64,000 nt of DNA from Vigna angularis (lineage: Eukaryota > Streptophyta > Magnoliopsida > Fabales > Fabaceae): assembly GCF_016808095.1 (NCBI RefSeq), contig NC_068975.1, forward strand, positions 34,824,001 through 34,888,000. The letters are read 5' to 3'. Positions within the stretch are counted from its first letter, which is position 1, and every line of letters begins with the position of its first letter. The notes beneath the pieces are model-generated. The model was not told where the DNA came from and did not search any database. It was given only the letters and a program-made list of their open reading frames with translations. A program made the position numbers and the translations under genes. Positions 47,501 to 58,064 of this stretch are shown one piece after another.

Positions 47501-49748
47501 TACCGAAACATCTTCTGTACTTTTCACTTTTTTTTTTTATAAATACAAAAATTTACTTTTTTTTAATCATATTTTACATCTCAAATGATTGTCAAAATAG
47601 TGTCAAGCAACTTTTTTTAAAAGAAAATTCAAACAGAGTAACCGATGGAGGAAACACAGACAAATGGAAGACCCTCAAAGTGTTATGGGATTGATTCCTT
47701 CATGTCATTTCTTTTTGACATACACCAGTAGTGGGGTCCCCACATTTTGTACAACTTCTTCAGATTATAATGCAGTGCTGTGCTTCTGTAGACCCCTTCA
47801 TACACAAACTAAGTACTGCATACACTGCTATAATTGACTAGACTAAAAAGGTCAGAGCACAGCATGTGAACTTACATTTTCCTCATTATATTTTGTTAGT
47901 GAAAATTGATTTCTGTGAGATACATATCGATAGAAAGACAAAAAGAAAAACCAATTTCTTGCAAGAAGTTGATATCATCAATCGTCATAAGCAGTGCTGC
48001 ACTCCATGCACCATATATTATCATGAATGATTATCAATGTGGATATGTTAGGCCACCGGTATCCTAAAATTGAGGGGAAAAGGTCATAAAGATATCGATT
48101 AGTGGTAGAAACAGAAAGCTGAAAGCTCTGGGAGTCAATTATTAGGGAGGGGAAAAGATTTTCCCTTCATGATTTCCATGAGCTATTGCGCTATCAACAT
48201 ACTTGTTTGTGCTGAAAACCTATTTGTTTCTTTATTTATGGTCTGTGGCGTAAAAGAGTGGTGAACTTTCACAGTCCATGCAACTCATCATCACTTTCTC
48301 TGTCTCTCTCCTTATGATTAAAAGAATTGAAGTTGAAACGTGGCTTATAAAGTGATTGATGACATCTTTATCAGAGTGATTTACATGCTAGTTCCTTCCC
48401 TGTCATTCAAATCAGTGTTTACTGCTGTTATTGACTCAGTTAATTAGTCCAACAATTCACAAGGGTCCACTTCTGCTCATGAGTTTCATAATCTTCAAGA
48501 CATTAAAAATTATAAATAATTTTAGAGTAGTTTTTAAGGATTGTAATCATCATGATGTTTCGATTCTATTGTCCATCTTTCATCAACTGACCACCATAAA
48601 TAAAGTACAAATTCTATTTCTTGAAAAAAGAAGATGGTCTTGGTTAATTCTGAGAAATTCACATCACTTTGGATGATAACGTTGCTTTAAAATGAATCTC
48701 AATTCTTATGTGTTGCAGAAAACCCAGTCACAGTCCACTTGGATTAACGTACTTTTTTAAGTTAGGCACTGATTAACGAAACAAATCCTTTACTTCCTTA
48801 ATTGATTTTTTTTCATAACGTTATGACCTTTTACCATATAATAACAGAGTTGGTAGCTGCGTCAACCATATAAAGTTAATCTGTCTAGGCCAAAAAAAAA
48901 GGTCATGGAAGTAGTTTTAAAATAGTGCTATATTTATCGTACCATTTAATTTACAATATATTCCTAATCACTCCAACCATTAGCGTCATAATCTAATCTA
49001 GCATGATTCAGGGTCTTAAAAATGTTCATGATTATTAATAGCATGATTACAAATTAATCCAAAACGTCCAAGTGGAACATTGAATTTTTATTAGGAGTAC
49101 ATATCTAATGTTTATATATGACATTAACATGGCATTAAAGATGTCATATGAAGTACATATCAGACCAATCTATATTATATAAAACCTTGTCACATTCTAA
49201 TAAACTAAAATGTTAACTAAATACAATTCACTATAAGTCATTTACTTCAAATACTTTTATATATTAATATTATTTTTAATACTATCGTTATTATAATTAC
49301 TAATTACCAATAAATTAAAATTATTATTGCGTACCGATCATCTTTAGCTACTACAGTAATAACTATTATGTATCACAATTATTATCTTATAATATCACTG
49401 TTATTGTTAGAATATTATACACAGTATATCAATTTTGACGTTGTTATAGTTAAATTGTTTAAATAAAATATTCATTAAATTAGAAAAACTTCATCCTTAT
49501 ATAATTGTTTTCAAAATTGTTTTTTACATGATGTTAGCCTTGCACAGGAAGCAGCACAATGAAGTGAAAGAATAAGACCAACGGTGAAAGACGGAGGTAT
49601 GTCATACATATGTCTCATAAGACAGCAGCAATTTATTCAAGTTTAGAGTTAACGAGTTTAATGTTACTAATAAATTAATTAACTTTTTTAATTAGTGTGA
49701 CTTACTTTGGAAAACCTTATGTGAGAGAAGGGTGGCATTTAAGCATAT
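47501..49748. other. Intergenic DNA
   Basis: No gene supported. 47640-48730 is less AT-rich and includes a GTGGGGTCCCCAC palindrome (47733-47745). I saw no precursor of a known microRNA. The frame at 48431-48676 has no recognisable domain. Confidence 0.45.
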
Positions 49749-50142
49749 TTTAAGGTTGGGTGTTGCTCCCTCTACCACCACCATATACTTTCTTCACCTC
49801 CCCACACTATTTTAAATACAATTATATCCTTAAGTTAAAAAGATTTTTACTTTTACCTTATTTTAAATAATTTGAAACCCTAATTTTACTTTTCCAGTAC
49901 CCACCCACGGAACTCTCTTCCCATTTTCCCATTTTCGTTTCACCTCCCCACCTCCCGCACTTTCATTCCTTTTTCTTCCCAGTTTTTTTTTTGGTTTGAA
50001 AGCTTCCATTGCCGCCGTGGTGTGAAGGAGCGTCGCCGCCGTGGTGTGGAGGAACATCGAGGAGCGTCCAGAGCATCAACCAGCTTGAGGAAGTATACAT
50101 CAAGGGAGGTGACATCCTTCAACGGATGTCCCCTAATAAAAC

Positions 50143-50237
50143 AAACCCTAAAATAAAAAACGTAACCTTTAAACGGAGGTGACATCTTCAACGGATGTCA
50201 CCTCCTTTTAAAGGTTACGTTTTTTATTTTAGGGTTT
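50143..50237. repeat. Near-perfect 95-nt inverted repeat (hairpin)
   Basis: AAACCCTAAAATAAAAAACG starts the left arm and its complement ends the right arm at 50237. The arms are about 44 bp, with one mismatch (C50174 against a T in the opposite arm) and a loop around TTCAAC. The apex repeats the GACATC...GGATGTC dyad seen just upstream at 50112-50131. A transcript in either direction would fold into a long double-stranded stem. Confidence 0.9.
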
Positions 50238-50299
50238 TATTTCAAGGTTTATTCGAATACACACCTGCAGGAAGCACGACACGCACTGCACCACTCCAC

Positions 50300-50356
50300 G
50301 CACTGCACCACGAGAGTGACACTACACCACGAGAGTGACACTACACCACGAGAGGG
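50300..50356. repeat. 19-bp tandem repeat, three copies
   Basis: CACTRCACCACGAGAGTGA repeats three times (50300, 50319, 50338); the last copy ends GAGAGGGA. Confidence 0.9.
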
Positions 50357-50628
50357 AGACTGCTTGATAATTCTTTCCACCACTACCAACCTTTGCAACT
50401 TGTAGTATCTCACAAAAGAAAAGAGAGAAAGAAATATAATGTTAAAATGAAAGAAAAGTATTTTACTCATGTAAAGGACTAGAATAGATTATTAGTGAAA
50501 TAGGTTATGAATGAGTAAAATTAAAAAATAATAACCCTAAAAATAAAATTTTACTAAAGAAGCAAAATAATCAAGGAAAGGTGAAGAGAGAAAAGTGTGA
50601 TGGTGGAGGGAGCAACCCCTTTAAGGTT

Positions 50629-51904
50629 AGGATATCGGTACACATTCAGAAATGAACCTTGTGTTTAAAAATCGGGACTTTACTCCCTGCATGTCATAAT
50701 TACTAACTGCGCCACTATTTTAAATTTAAAGCAGTGACTGTTATATTACCAATTCTGAAATTTTTCTACAAGAAGATTTGGAAACATATAAGATATTTTA
50801 TAGAACGTGTTTTCGGAATAAGTTTTTTAAAGGATATAGATGTTTATATAGATGCCTTTTAAGAATAAAGTTTTTGAAACAAATTTTTCAACACGCTTGT
50901 GTTTACTCTCTTTTCCTAGTTTTCTTTTTTTTAGAGAGTCTAATTAGTATTAGAGTTTAATAATGAGTGAGGGGCCTTGGTCCCCCTAAATTTTTATTTT
51001 TATGATATAGAAACTAATAGGGAAATGAAAATATTTTTTTTAAACTTTAGTTTATTTTATATATTTGTATACCCAAAAAAAAAATTACCATACCAAAATA
51101 TTTTCTTTAAATTTGCTACCGGGGGGTTGGAGGTGCAGCAGAGAATAAGACATAATATAGTAGTAGCGGCTATGAAGTGGCGCCAGAAGAATATTTTAGT
51201 CTTTTTAGTATTAGTTTGAGGTGCGGGTAGTAATCATAGCGGTGCAGTAAAAGAAAGACAAAGGGAGTTTCATCAAAGCCTGTTTTCTTAGGTGGACCTT
51301 TACACGGGAGCCCAATCTGTTTTTTCTTTTAGGCCGGTGAGTTTAGAGTTCCAGTAATGGATTCTTCTCCATTTCACTGAAATGAATATTTTTTTTTCTC
51401 AAAGAAGAGAAACAGATTACTAATTCGGCAATATATGAATCAAATTTCTATCTTTTCAGTTCGGAGAAAGCTACCAACTGGGTATAGAAATTACTAGGAA
51501 AATCAATGTCAATTAAAAAAAAAGTGAGAGTAGAAGATTTCTTTCTTGCAAGATTAAACTGTCTGTTTAAACGTTTTCTTTCTGAATAAATGATTATGTA
51601 AGGTAAGAATAAACAATAAAGTTATTGATTAATGATTATTAATTGAGTATATCAGTGAGTCTTAATGATTGAAAAGAAGACCATACAAACCTTGTGTGAG
51701 AAGGATGTGTACCGTGTAAGTGTTGGATTGTTGAAGTATATGAATTGTGGGAAGAGATTGCAACTAACGTGTAACTGGGGGAAGTGTGTTGAGAAGATCC
51801 CATGAAACAGTGATCTTATCCTAGTTTTTATTTCTACAAAGGTTGTATTAATAAGCATGAGTTATTTCTAACTAACTCTAACAGGAATCTCGGGAAAGGT
51901 GGTT
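50629..51904. other. Intergenic DNA and promoter side of the DMP gene
   Basis: No gene is supported. The frames at 50778-51219 and 51652-51858 are AT-driven and have no domain. The last few hundred bases are the likely promoter of the DMP gene. Confidence 0.5.
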
Positions 51905-51910
51905 TATAAA
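51905..51910 (+). promoter_or_regulatory. TATA box of the DMP gene
   Basis: TATAAA in GGTTTATAAAG, 120 bp before the chosen ATG. It decides the start: the open frame also has an ATG at 51920, but that is too close to the TATA box to be transcribed. Confidence 0.7.
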
Positions 51911-52030
51911 GTTTAGTTTGTGTTTCTTGCAAGTAATCACAAACCTTCCTTCCCTTTAGCGCCACTCAAATATGCTGAGCTATATAGATACACACCATTA
52001 CACAGAGGCTGTGAAAAGGTTCAACAAGCG

Positions 52031-52666
52031 ATGGACATCAAGATAGAAAGTGATGATCGTAGGAATGAGAAGGATGAAGAAAGGGTACCACTGCTGAGAA
52101 ATAGTGAGGTACCAGAAGCAGAGAGGAATCTGATTCAGAAAGCCATTAGTCAGACATTTCAGAGCACTGCTCATTTGGCCAACCTTTTACCGACTGGAAC
52201 AGTCCTTGCTTTCCAACTTCTCTCCCCGATCTTCTCAAACGTTGGCAACTGTGACTCTGTCAGCAAGACCATGACTGCTGCACTTGTATCTCTCTGTGCT
52301 GCTTCCTGCTTCCTGTTATGTTTAACCGATAGCTTCAGAGACAACAAGGGGAACATCTGCTATGGGTTTGCCACCCTCAGGGGCTTGTGGGTCATTGACG
52401 GATCAACCACCCTTCCACCTCAACTTGCTGCAAAATATTGCCTGAAGTTCATAGATATCATGCATGCAGTTATGTCAGTTTTGGTGTTTGCAGCAATTGC
52501 GTTGTTCGATCAAAATGTGTTGAATTGCTTCTTTCCAGCACCCTCGACTGAGATACAGGAAATCCTCACGGCATTGCCAGTGGGAATTGGCGTTTTCGGC
52601 AGCATGTTCTTTGTTGTGTTTCCTACACAGAGACATGGAATTGGCTTCCCCCTTTCAACAAATTAA
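52031..52666 (+). CDS. DUF679 membrane protein (DMP family)
   Basis: A single exon encodes 211 residues, typical for the family. A charged N-terminus (about 1-45) precedes the DUF679 domain with four membrane segments, roughly 50-68, 80-98, 140-159 and 178-198. Family signatures visible are LANLLPTGTVLAFQLLSPIF, CFTDS-like LCLTDSFRD (97-104), YGFATLRGLW (111-120), DxxHA-type DIMHAVMSVLVF (142-153) and the C-terminal FPTQRHGIGFP (197-207). An acidic dileucine motif ERVPLL (17-22) could direct it to the vacuole membrane, as reported for some DMPs. DMP proteins act in endomembrane remodelling during senescence, and the DMP8/9 clade in gamete fusion. This one looks closer to the vegetative DMPs than to DMP8/9, but I cannot place it firmly. 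Confidence 0.92.
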   Translation: MDIKIESDDRRNEKDEERVPLLRNSEVPEAERNLIQKAISQTFQSTAHLANLLPTGTVLAFQLLSPIFSNVGNCDSVSKTMTAALVSLCAASCFLLCLTDSFRDNKGNICYGFATLRGLWVIDGSTTLPPQLAAKYCLKFIDIMHAVMSVLVFAAIALFDQNVLNCFFPAPSTEIQEILTALPVGIGVFGSMFFVVFPTQRHGIGFPLSTN

Positions 52667-53499
52667 TCATCTTTTATGTTCTTACACTGCATGTACTTCA
52701 TGTTTCTCAGTCACCGATTTCTGTAATTTAACGGGATGAATTCGGCTTGTGTCTGGAACAAATTACTTATATTATTGGAACAGCTGTTCAATGAAATGAA
52801 TCTTGCTTTGTATAAATTATGTCTTTGCTCGATAGTTTTATATCTCACGACAGGGATTCACTGCTTGATTCACTGCCTTGTATAAACTATGTCTTTCCTC
52901 AATAATATGTCAATATGTAGGTGTGTCTCATTCCGCATGAATGTTGAAAATGTAAAAGAAATTTAACTACTTGAATCATTACACATTTATTATGTAATTA
53001 AATGAATCAATCGTTATATTAAAGAGATGGTAAACTACTGAAGTTGTTGTTATCTACAGATACTACGTATAATTTGTTTAATTCATTTAGCTGTCAAATG
53101 AATTAATTACTATAATTTATTATGTCTGACATATACTCATGATTATAACTATAATCATTAATTATCAATCACAAAATAAATTCACTTTTAATCTCTATCA
53201 TTTTGTGAATCTGTAATTTTGATTTGCATAAACATACAAACATAATTTATTATCCTATCTGCAATTATTATTACAATCACGCTTATTAAAAAGTTTCTTT
53301 TATCTATTTTATTTCTATTTAACTGTTATTTTCAAAACTTAAGATAACATTAATTAGATTATGTATGTATTTATTATACTGTAGATGAAGATAAAATAGA
53401 GGATTCATACATATTTTAATAAAGTAAATAAAATTTATTAGTTTCCTCCAAAAAAACTTTAAACGGTACTAAAAAAACACATATCTATTAGTAACGAAT
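52667..53499. other. 3' flank of the DMP gene
   Basis: 3' untranslated sequence, followed by AT-rich DNA. A short duplication (TGTATAAATTATGTCTTTGC at 52810 and CTTGTATAAACTATGTCTTT at about 52876) is the only structure seen. Confidence 0.5.
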
Positions 53500-53874
53500 G
53501 GGTTAAATATGTTTTTGATTTCTTAACTTTTACTGAAAATTGGAATTAGTATATCTTTAAAATTTTGGACTAATTTAGTCCTCAAACTTTAGAAATGTGT
53601 GAATTTAATCATTTTAACCAAATTTTGTTAACTTTATTTGATGTTTCAAACGCATTTCTCAGTTAACATTGAAGCAAAAATGTGTCAAACGTATAAACAA
53701 CTCAAATGTTATCATGAAACGCACTTGAAACATCAAATAAAGTTAACAAAATTTGGTTAAAATGAGTAAATTCACACATTTCTAAAGTTTGGGGACTAAA
53801 TTAGGCCAAAATTTTGAAGAGGAACTAATTCCAATTTTCACTAAAAGTTAAGGGACCAAAAACATATTTAACCC
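53500..53874. mobile_element. Long-armed foldback MITE
   Basis: The 375-bp block is almost completely self-complementary. It starts GGGTTAAATATGTTTTTGAT and ends with the complement of GGGTTAAATATGTTTTTGGT. The arms continue through CTTAACTTTTA, GAAAATTGGAATTAGT, AAATGTGTGAATTTA and CCAAATTTTGTTAACTTTAT to a centre near 53690. This end is very common in legume genomes. The flanks (AACGAAT at the left, AACAGAAT at the right) suggest an imperfect target duplication. Confidence 0.88.
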
Positions 53875-53970
53875 AACAGAATTTCATAACATATTTACTA
53901 AAATTTTGTCTTAACAGCTGAAAAATGAGTGCTAGACTAAAATTACTTCAATTTAGAAAAAATTAAAGAA

Positions 53971-53991
53971 TTATATATATATATATATATT
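53971..53991. repeat. (AT)n microsatellite
   Basis: About ten AT units. Confidence 0.9.
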
Positions 53992-54256
53992 AATAAGTCA
54001 GGATAAATCAATTAAGCTGGTTATTTTTTATCGATTACCCTTGAATAGATCATTTATTGAGTTGATCATTCTTAGTTTGATTATCTAAATTAATCATTAT
54101 TTAATGGACCATTTAGACCAATTATTTTTAGATCGATAATTATCGAGTCGATCAACTTGAACTAATAATCTTGAACTAATTATTTATCGATCAGTTATCC
54201 TGATCTAATCGATTACAAGATAATAGTCGGATTAACATTTAATTAATAATAACTAC

Positions 54257-54754
54257 TCTTTCGGTTGAATTGGTCCAAGGGTCGGTCGTTCTTCCTTGCT
54301 CCGCTCTTCTTTTGATCTTTAATCCTCTCAGAGAATGCGATATACTCCAATGGGTGGTTGACCTGCAGAAGACACTCCGACGCTCAAGTCAAATATGTTT
54401 CATAAAGAGATCTATATTTTATTATCATAGATCAAGGTGTCTTTACGTGGGCATTAACCCTATATTTACAAGGCTTATAGCAATTAAGCTCATTAATTCA
54501 TATTTGATATGACAATAAATCCAATAATACTTGTTAATGTACCGACTGACTGTCCATTAATATCATGTTCTTGTGCAACATGACCGGTCAATCAGTCATA
54601 AACAGCGTATATTCGCATTTAATATGGCCATTAAACGTATTAATTGACCATTAATGATATTTACCTTTCCTGACTGGTGTGTCTGACAGGCGATCGGTTG
54701 CTTGTGTTTTGACTCCAGACTCTCCTTAACTGATCGGTCACCAGGTATAGTACA
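54257..54754 (-). repeat. LTR, 3' copy
   Basis: 498 bp, closely similar to 55775-56237, with an extra segment of about 35 bp around 54568-54600 (TTCTTGTGCAACATGACCGG). Its last base pairs are mutated (AAAGA for AAACA). Confidence 0.93.
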
Positions 54755-54768
54755 TTAAGCCCCCCAAG
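54755..54768 (-). other. Polypurine tract of the LTR element
   Basis: CTTGGGGGGCTTAA on the minus strand directly abuts the 3' LTR. Confidence 0.7.
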
Positions 54769-54940
54769 TCCGAGTTAATCGTGCGGCTTTAGGCGAGGTT
54801 AACTATAGGACTTATGAGTTTGAGGGAGGTTGTTGTATCTTTTTTGGGCCGAACGGTTTCACGTATTGAATTTTAGTCATTTGTACTATACAACTGACTG
54901 TCTGCATACTTGACACTTAGTCCTTGTTATCAGAGCTTCC

Positions 54941-55237
54941 TGGTTGACGAGAGTCTAAACCGCTCGGTTGAGAGAGATTTCCCCTCGGTCTTTGTCTTCA
55001 ATCTTGACGAGAGGGATTTACCTCTCGGTCAAAAGGGATTTACCTCTTGGTCTTTAACTTCAACGAGAGGAGTTTACCTCTCGGCCGAGTGGGATTTACC
55101 GCTCGATCTTTATCTTCAATCTTGACGAGAGGGATTTACCTCTCGGGCAAGAGGGATTTACCTCTTGGTCTTTAACTTCAACGAGAGGAGTTTACCTGTC
55201 GGCCGAGTGGGATTTACCGCTGGGTCTAAACCTTCCT
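54941..55237. repeat. Tandem array A inside the LTR element
   Basis: Half-units of about 58 bp built on GACGAGAGGGATTTACCTCT and CGAGAGGAGTTTACCTCTCG alternate in a higher-order unit of about 117 bp; about 2.5 such units are present. The phrase GGGATTTACC(T/G)CTCGG recurs in every half-unit. Confidence 0.9.
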
Positions 55238-55242
55238 GCACA

Positions 55243-55585
55243 TAATATTTTATAATTTAAAACTAAGAGTCGGTAGAACCTGACAAGGTTGAATGCAGCT
55301 CTGATCCATCCTGACAAGGTTGAACACATTTCTGATCCATCCTGTGCATAATATTTTATAATTTATAATTTAAAATTAAGAGTTGGTAGAACCTGACAAG
55401 GTTGAACGCAACTCTGAACCATAATATTTTATAATTTATAATTTAAAGTTAAGAGTTGGTAGAACCTGACAAGGTTGAACGCAGCTCTGAACCAATGCAT
55501 AATGTTTTATAATTTAAAATTAAGAGTTGGTAGAACCTGACAAGGTTGAACGCAGCTCTGAACCATCCTAACAAGGTTGGATGTA
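55243..55585. repeat. Tandem array B inside the LTR element
   Basis: Four units start at 55243, 55350, 55421 and 55498 with ATAATATTTTATAATTTA and carry GTAGAACCTGACAAGGTTGA and GCAGCTCTGAACC. The first unit is longer because it holds an extra CCTGACAAGGTTGAA phrase. Confidence 0.9.
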
Positions 55586-55752
55586 GGGCTGAAAGTTCCT
55601 GAAAATTCTCAGAACAAAAGACACGCCTTTTGAAATTATTATGGAATTTTGTATTCTTGTTGCAAAACCTGGTATTGATCCGAAGTAGCAATGTCGAGGC
55701 CGAGCGCACGTCTACACGTCTGGTTCCTCGTGGTTTTGTGGGGATGTTGCTC

Positions 55753-55771
55753 GGCCCCACAGTGGGCGCCA
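55753..55771 (-). other. Primer-binding site of the LTR element
   Basis: TGGCGCCCACTGTGGGGCC on the minus strand lies 3 bases inside the 5' LTR and begins with TGG, complementary to a tRNA CCA end. I do not assign the tRNA. Confidence 0.75.
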
Positions 55772-55774
55772 AAA

Positions 55775-56237
55775 TGTTTCGGTTGAATTGGTCTGAGGGT
55801 CGGTCGTTCTTCCTTGCTCTGCTCTTCTTTTGATCTTCAATCCTCTCAGAAAACGCGATCCACTCCAATGGGTGGTTGACCTGCAGAAGACACTCCGACG
55901 CTCAAGTCAGATATGTTTAATAAAGAGGTCTATATTTTATTATCATAGATAAATGTGTCTTTACCTGAGCATTAACCCTATATTTATAGGACTTATAGCA
56001 ATTAAGTTCATTAATTCATATTTGACATGACAATAAATCCAATAATACTGGCTAATGTACGTGCTAACTGTCCATTAATATCATAAACAACGTATATTCG
56101 CATTTAATATGACCATTAAACGTATTAATTGACCATTAATGATATTTACCTTTCCTGACTGGTGTGTCTGACAGCCGGTCAGTTGTCTGTTTTGACTTCG
56201 GACTCTCCTCAACTGATCCGTCACCAGGTATAATACA
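55775..56237 (-). repeat. LTR, 5' copy
   Basis: 463 bp with TG...CA ends on the minus strand and the same orientation as the 3' copy. Confidence 0.93.
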
Positions 56238-56242
56238 ACTAC

Positions 56243-58064
56243 GAATAAACTAATCTATATTAATTATGATATAATTGGATCGTGATTAAACTAAAAAAAT
56301 AAAAACCTATAACTATTACTATAATTCTTTTTCCTTATTTACGAATAAAATTTTAACCAAAGATGCTTCCCGGAGAGAACCAAGCATGTACTAATTAAAA
56401 CAACCACATGTTGGTCATTCGGTAAGATTAAGGATGTCGTTTATTTTGTACCAATATGATTATCAAAATATAAAAAGGACAATTTTTTCACTCACTACAA
56501 ATTGCAAGGTTTTGACTTGATCGGCCACATTAACAATCATTGTCAAACTTTCGTTAGTTGAACCCTTTTCTGCCTTTGACCATTAGTTTCTGTTTCTTTT
56601 TATGAATTTCTTTGACCATTAGTTGAATATTCCCATTTATATAACGTATTGCCATTAATCAATTCAACAAATTTCAAGAACTTAGAAAGAGTCCTCCACA
56701 CACCAACCAACACGTGTGATATTGTCACGAACTCTTAAACCAAGACTAAAAAAATATAATTTTGAACTGCAAACCATTAAATGTTGTAGAAGTACACACA
56801 TTGGGAAATTGTATCTGATTGTTTTCTTAAATTACTATTTTGGGTTCAAGATTGAACTCAGTGTAAATGAACTTTCATTTTCCTGTAAGAAGAAAAAAAA
56901 ATGGTTTCTTTCGGTGAAAGGAAGAGAGCAGCGTTTGAAGAGTGCAGAATCTTGATCTGAGGCCCAAAAGCACTGGAAGTCCAAAAAGAAGCCCAACTCG
57001 ATGATGTGAGGCAGCCACAGGAACAAGAACGGGCCCCACAAAAACACAAACCTTAAACATCGATTCGATCATAGCACGCCGAAGATACCGAATCACCAAA
57101 ACTGAGCCTTGGAAACCAAATCATCTTTGTAAAGAACCAATCCAACGCACCAACTTGAACAAAAACACATTCAGTAATTCTTCTCTCTCCAATTGACCAA
57201 AGTTACGTCCGAAACTAAAGTAATATGAAAAAAAAAGGCAAAAGAAAATTCAACGAAAGAAAAATCAAACCCGAGACAAGAAAGAAGCTCAGAATAAAAA
57301 GTTCATGGAATTAAAACAACGTGGGGGAGAGAAAGTGATGCACACAAACACACGCAGTGAGAGAAACATCTCATTTTGGTTTAAAAAAAAACAGGAAATT
57401 TGGAAACGTAAAGAAAAGAGAAAAAAAGGACACCCTTCTTTCTTCGGGTTTGGTTTTGTTTTTTAGCTGGCCCTCCTGTTTGACACGATCATCAGATGAT
57501 CACACCGTTCGTTCATAAAATAAAAGAAAAGAAGAAAAACAGATTGAGATTATTATTATCGTAATTGTAATTAATAATTAGAAGAAATTATTATGAAAGG
57601 TGGCAGAGGAGTTATAGTAGTCAAGAAGAGGAACTGTTGTTGTTTGGTTATTATTTTTGGTTTCGGATTATCACCCTTTTTATTAATATTGGTTTATTAT
57701 TTTGTTTTGGATTTTGTTCTTTTATTCTTCATCTTCATTGTTCTATCTTTTCAATCTCTTATTACACGCTGCTTTTCTTTTTATCTTTTCCATTTAAATT
57801 ATCGTGTTGCCATTTATTTATTTTTCATCAAAGGATAATAATTCTGTGCCTTTCCATTCCTTGACTATCACGGAATTTTTGATTTCCAAAGAGAAAAGGA
57901 GATGACAAAAATAAATAAAAACAAAGAAACACTAAAATCGATTCCATTCAGTTGCCCTAATTATTTTTTCCCCTTCCTCTCTGTGCTGCGTGGTTGTGTT
58001 TCTTTTGGTGGCTTCGTTGTGGATTCTTAGGGTTTGAAGGGGAAAAGTGGTTCGATCTCGATCC
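56243..58064. other. Intergenic DNA and 5' region of the RLT gene
   Basis: No gene before 58065 is supported; frames at 56716-57099 and 57593-57864 overlap each other on different strands and have no domains. The palindrome GATCATCAGATGATC (57488-57502) and a CACGTGT G-box-like word (56711) are possible regulatory sites. The last 150 bp are probably the 5' leader. Confidence 0.5.

Larger units (their letters stand above)
49758..50619. mobile_element. Non-autonomous Mutator-like element with a long internal hairpin
   Basis: A perfect 9-bp duplication TTTAAGGTT flanks the block (49749-49757 and 50620-50628). Inverted ends read GGGTGTTGCTCCCTCTACCA at the left and, inwards from the right, GGGGTTGCTCCCTCCACCAT; the similarity goes on for some 50 bp (CTTTCTTCACCTCCCC against CTCTCTTCACCTTTCC). 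Inside are a 24-bp duplication (about 50010-50050, CGCCGCCGTGGTGTG), a GACATCC-TTCAAC-GGATGTC dyad (50112-50131), a 95-nt hairpin (50143-50237) and a 19-bp triplet repeat (50300-50356). No transposase frame is present. Confidence 0.85.
54257..56237 (-). mobile_element. Non-coding LTR retrotransposon with intact structure
   Basis: Two direct LTRs (54257-54754 and 55775-56237) flank a 1.0-kb interior, and the 5-bp duplication ACTAC lies on both sides (54252-54256 and 56238-56242). On the minus strand the LTRs start TGTAYTATACCTGGTGAC and end ACCGAAACA (the copy at 54257 has ACCGAAAGA). Three bases after the 5' LTR (55775) is the likely primer-binding site TGGCGCCCACTGTGGGGCC. Next to the 3' LTR is the polypurine-type CTTGGGGGGCTTAA. 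The interior has no gag or pol frame; it consists of two different tandem arrays. One LTR lacks about 35 bp present in the other. The primer site is of the type used by the Tat/Grande group of Ty3/gypsy elements, so this is probably a non-autonomous (TRIM- or LARD-like) relative of that lineage. Confidence 0.93.

Noticed and set aside
47733..48060. Possible microRNA precursor near the GTGGGGTCCCCAC palindrome
   Set aside because: No known plant microRNA sequence was recognised and the palindrome is only 13 bp, too short for a precursor stem.
51920..52030. Earlier ATG of the DMP frame
   Set aside because: It lies about 10 bp after the TATAAA box and would not be in the transcript; family similarity begins after the later ATG.
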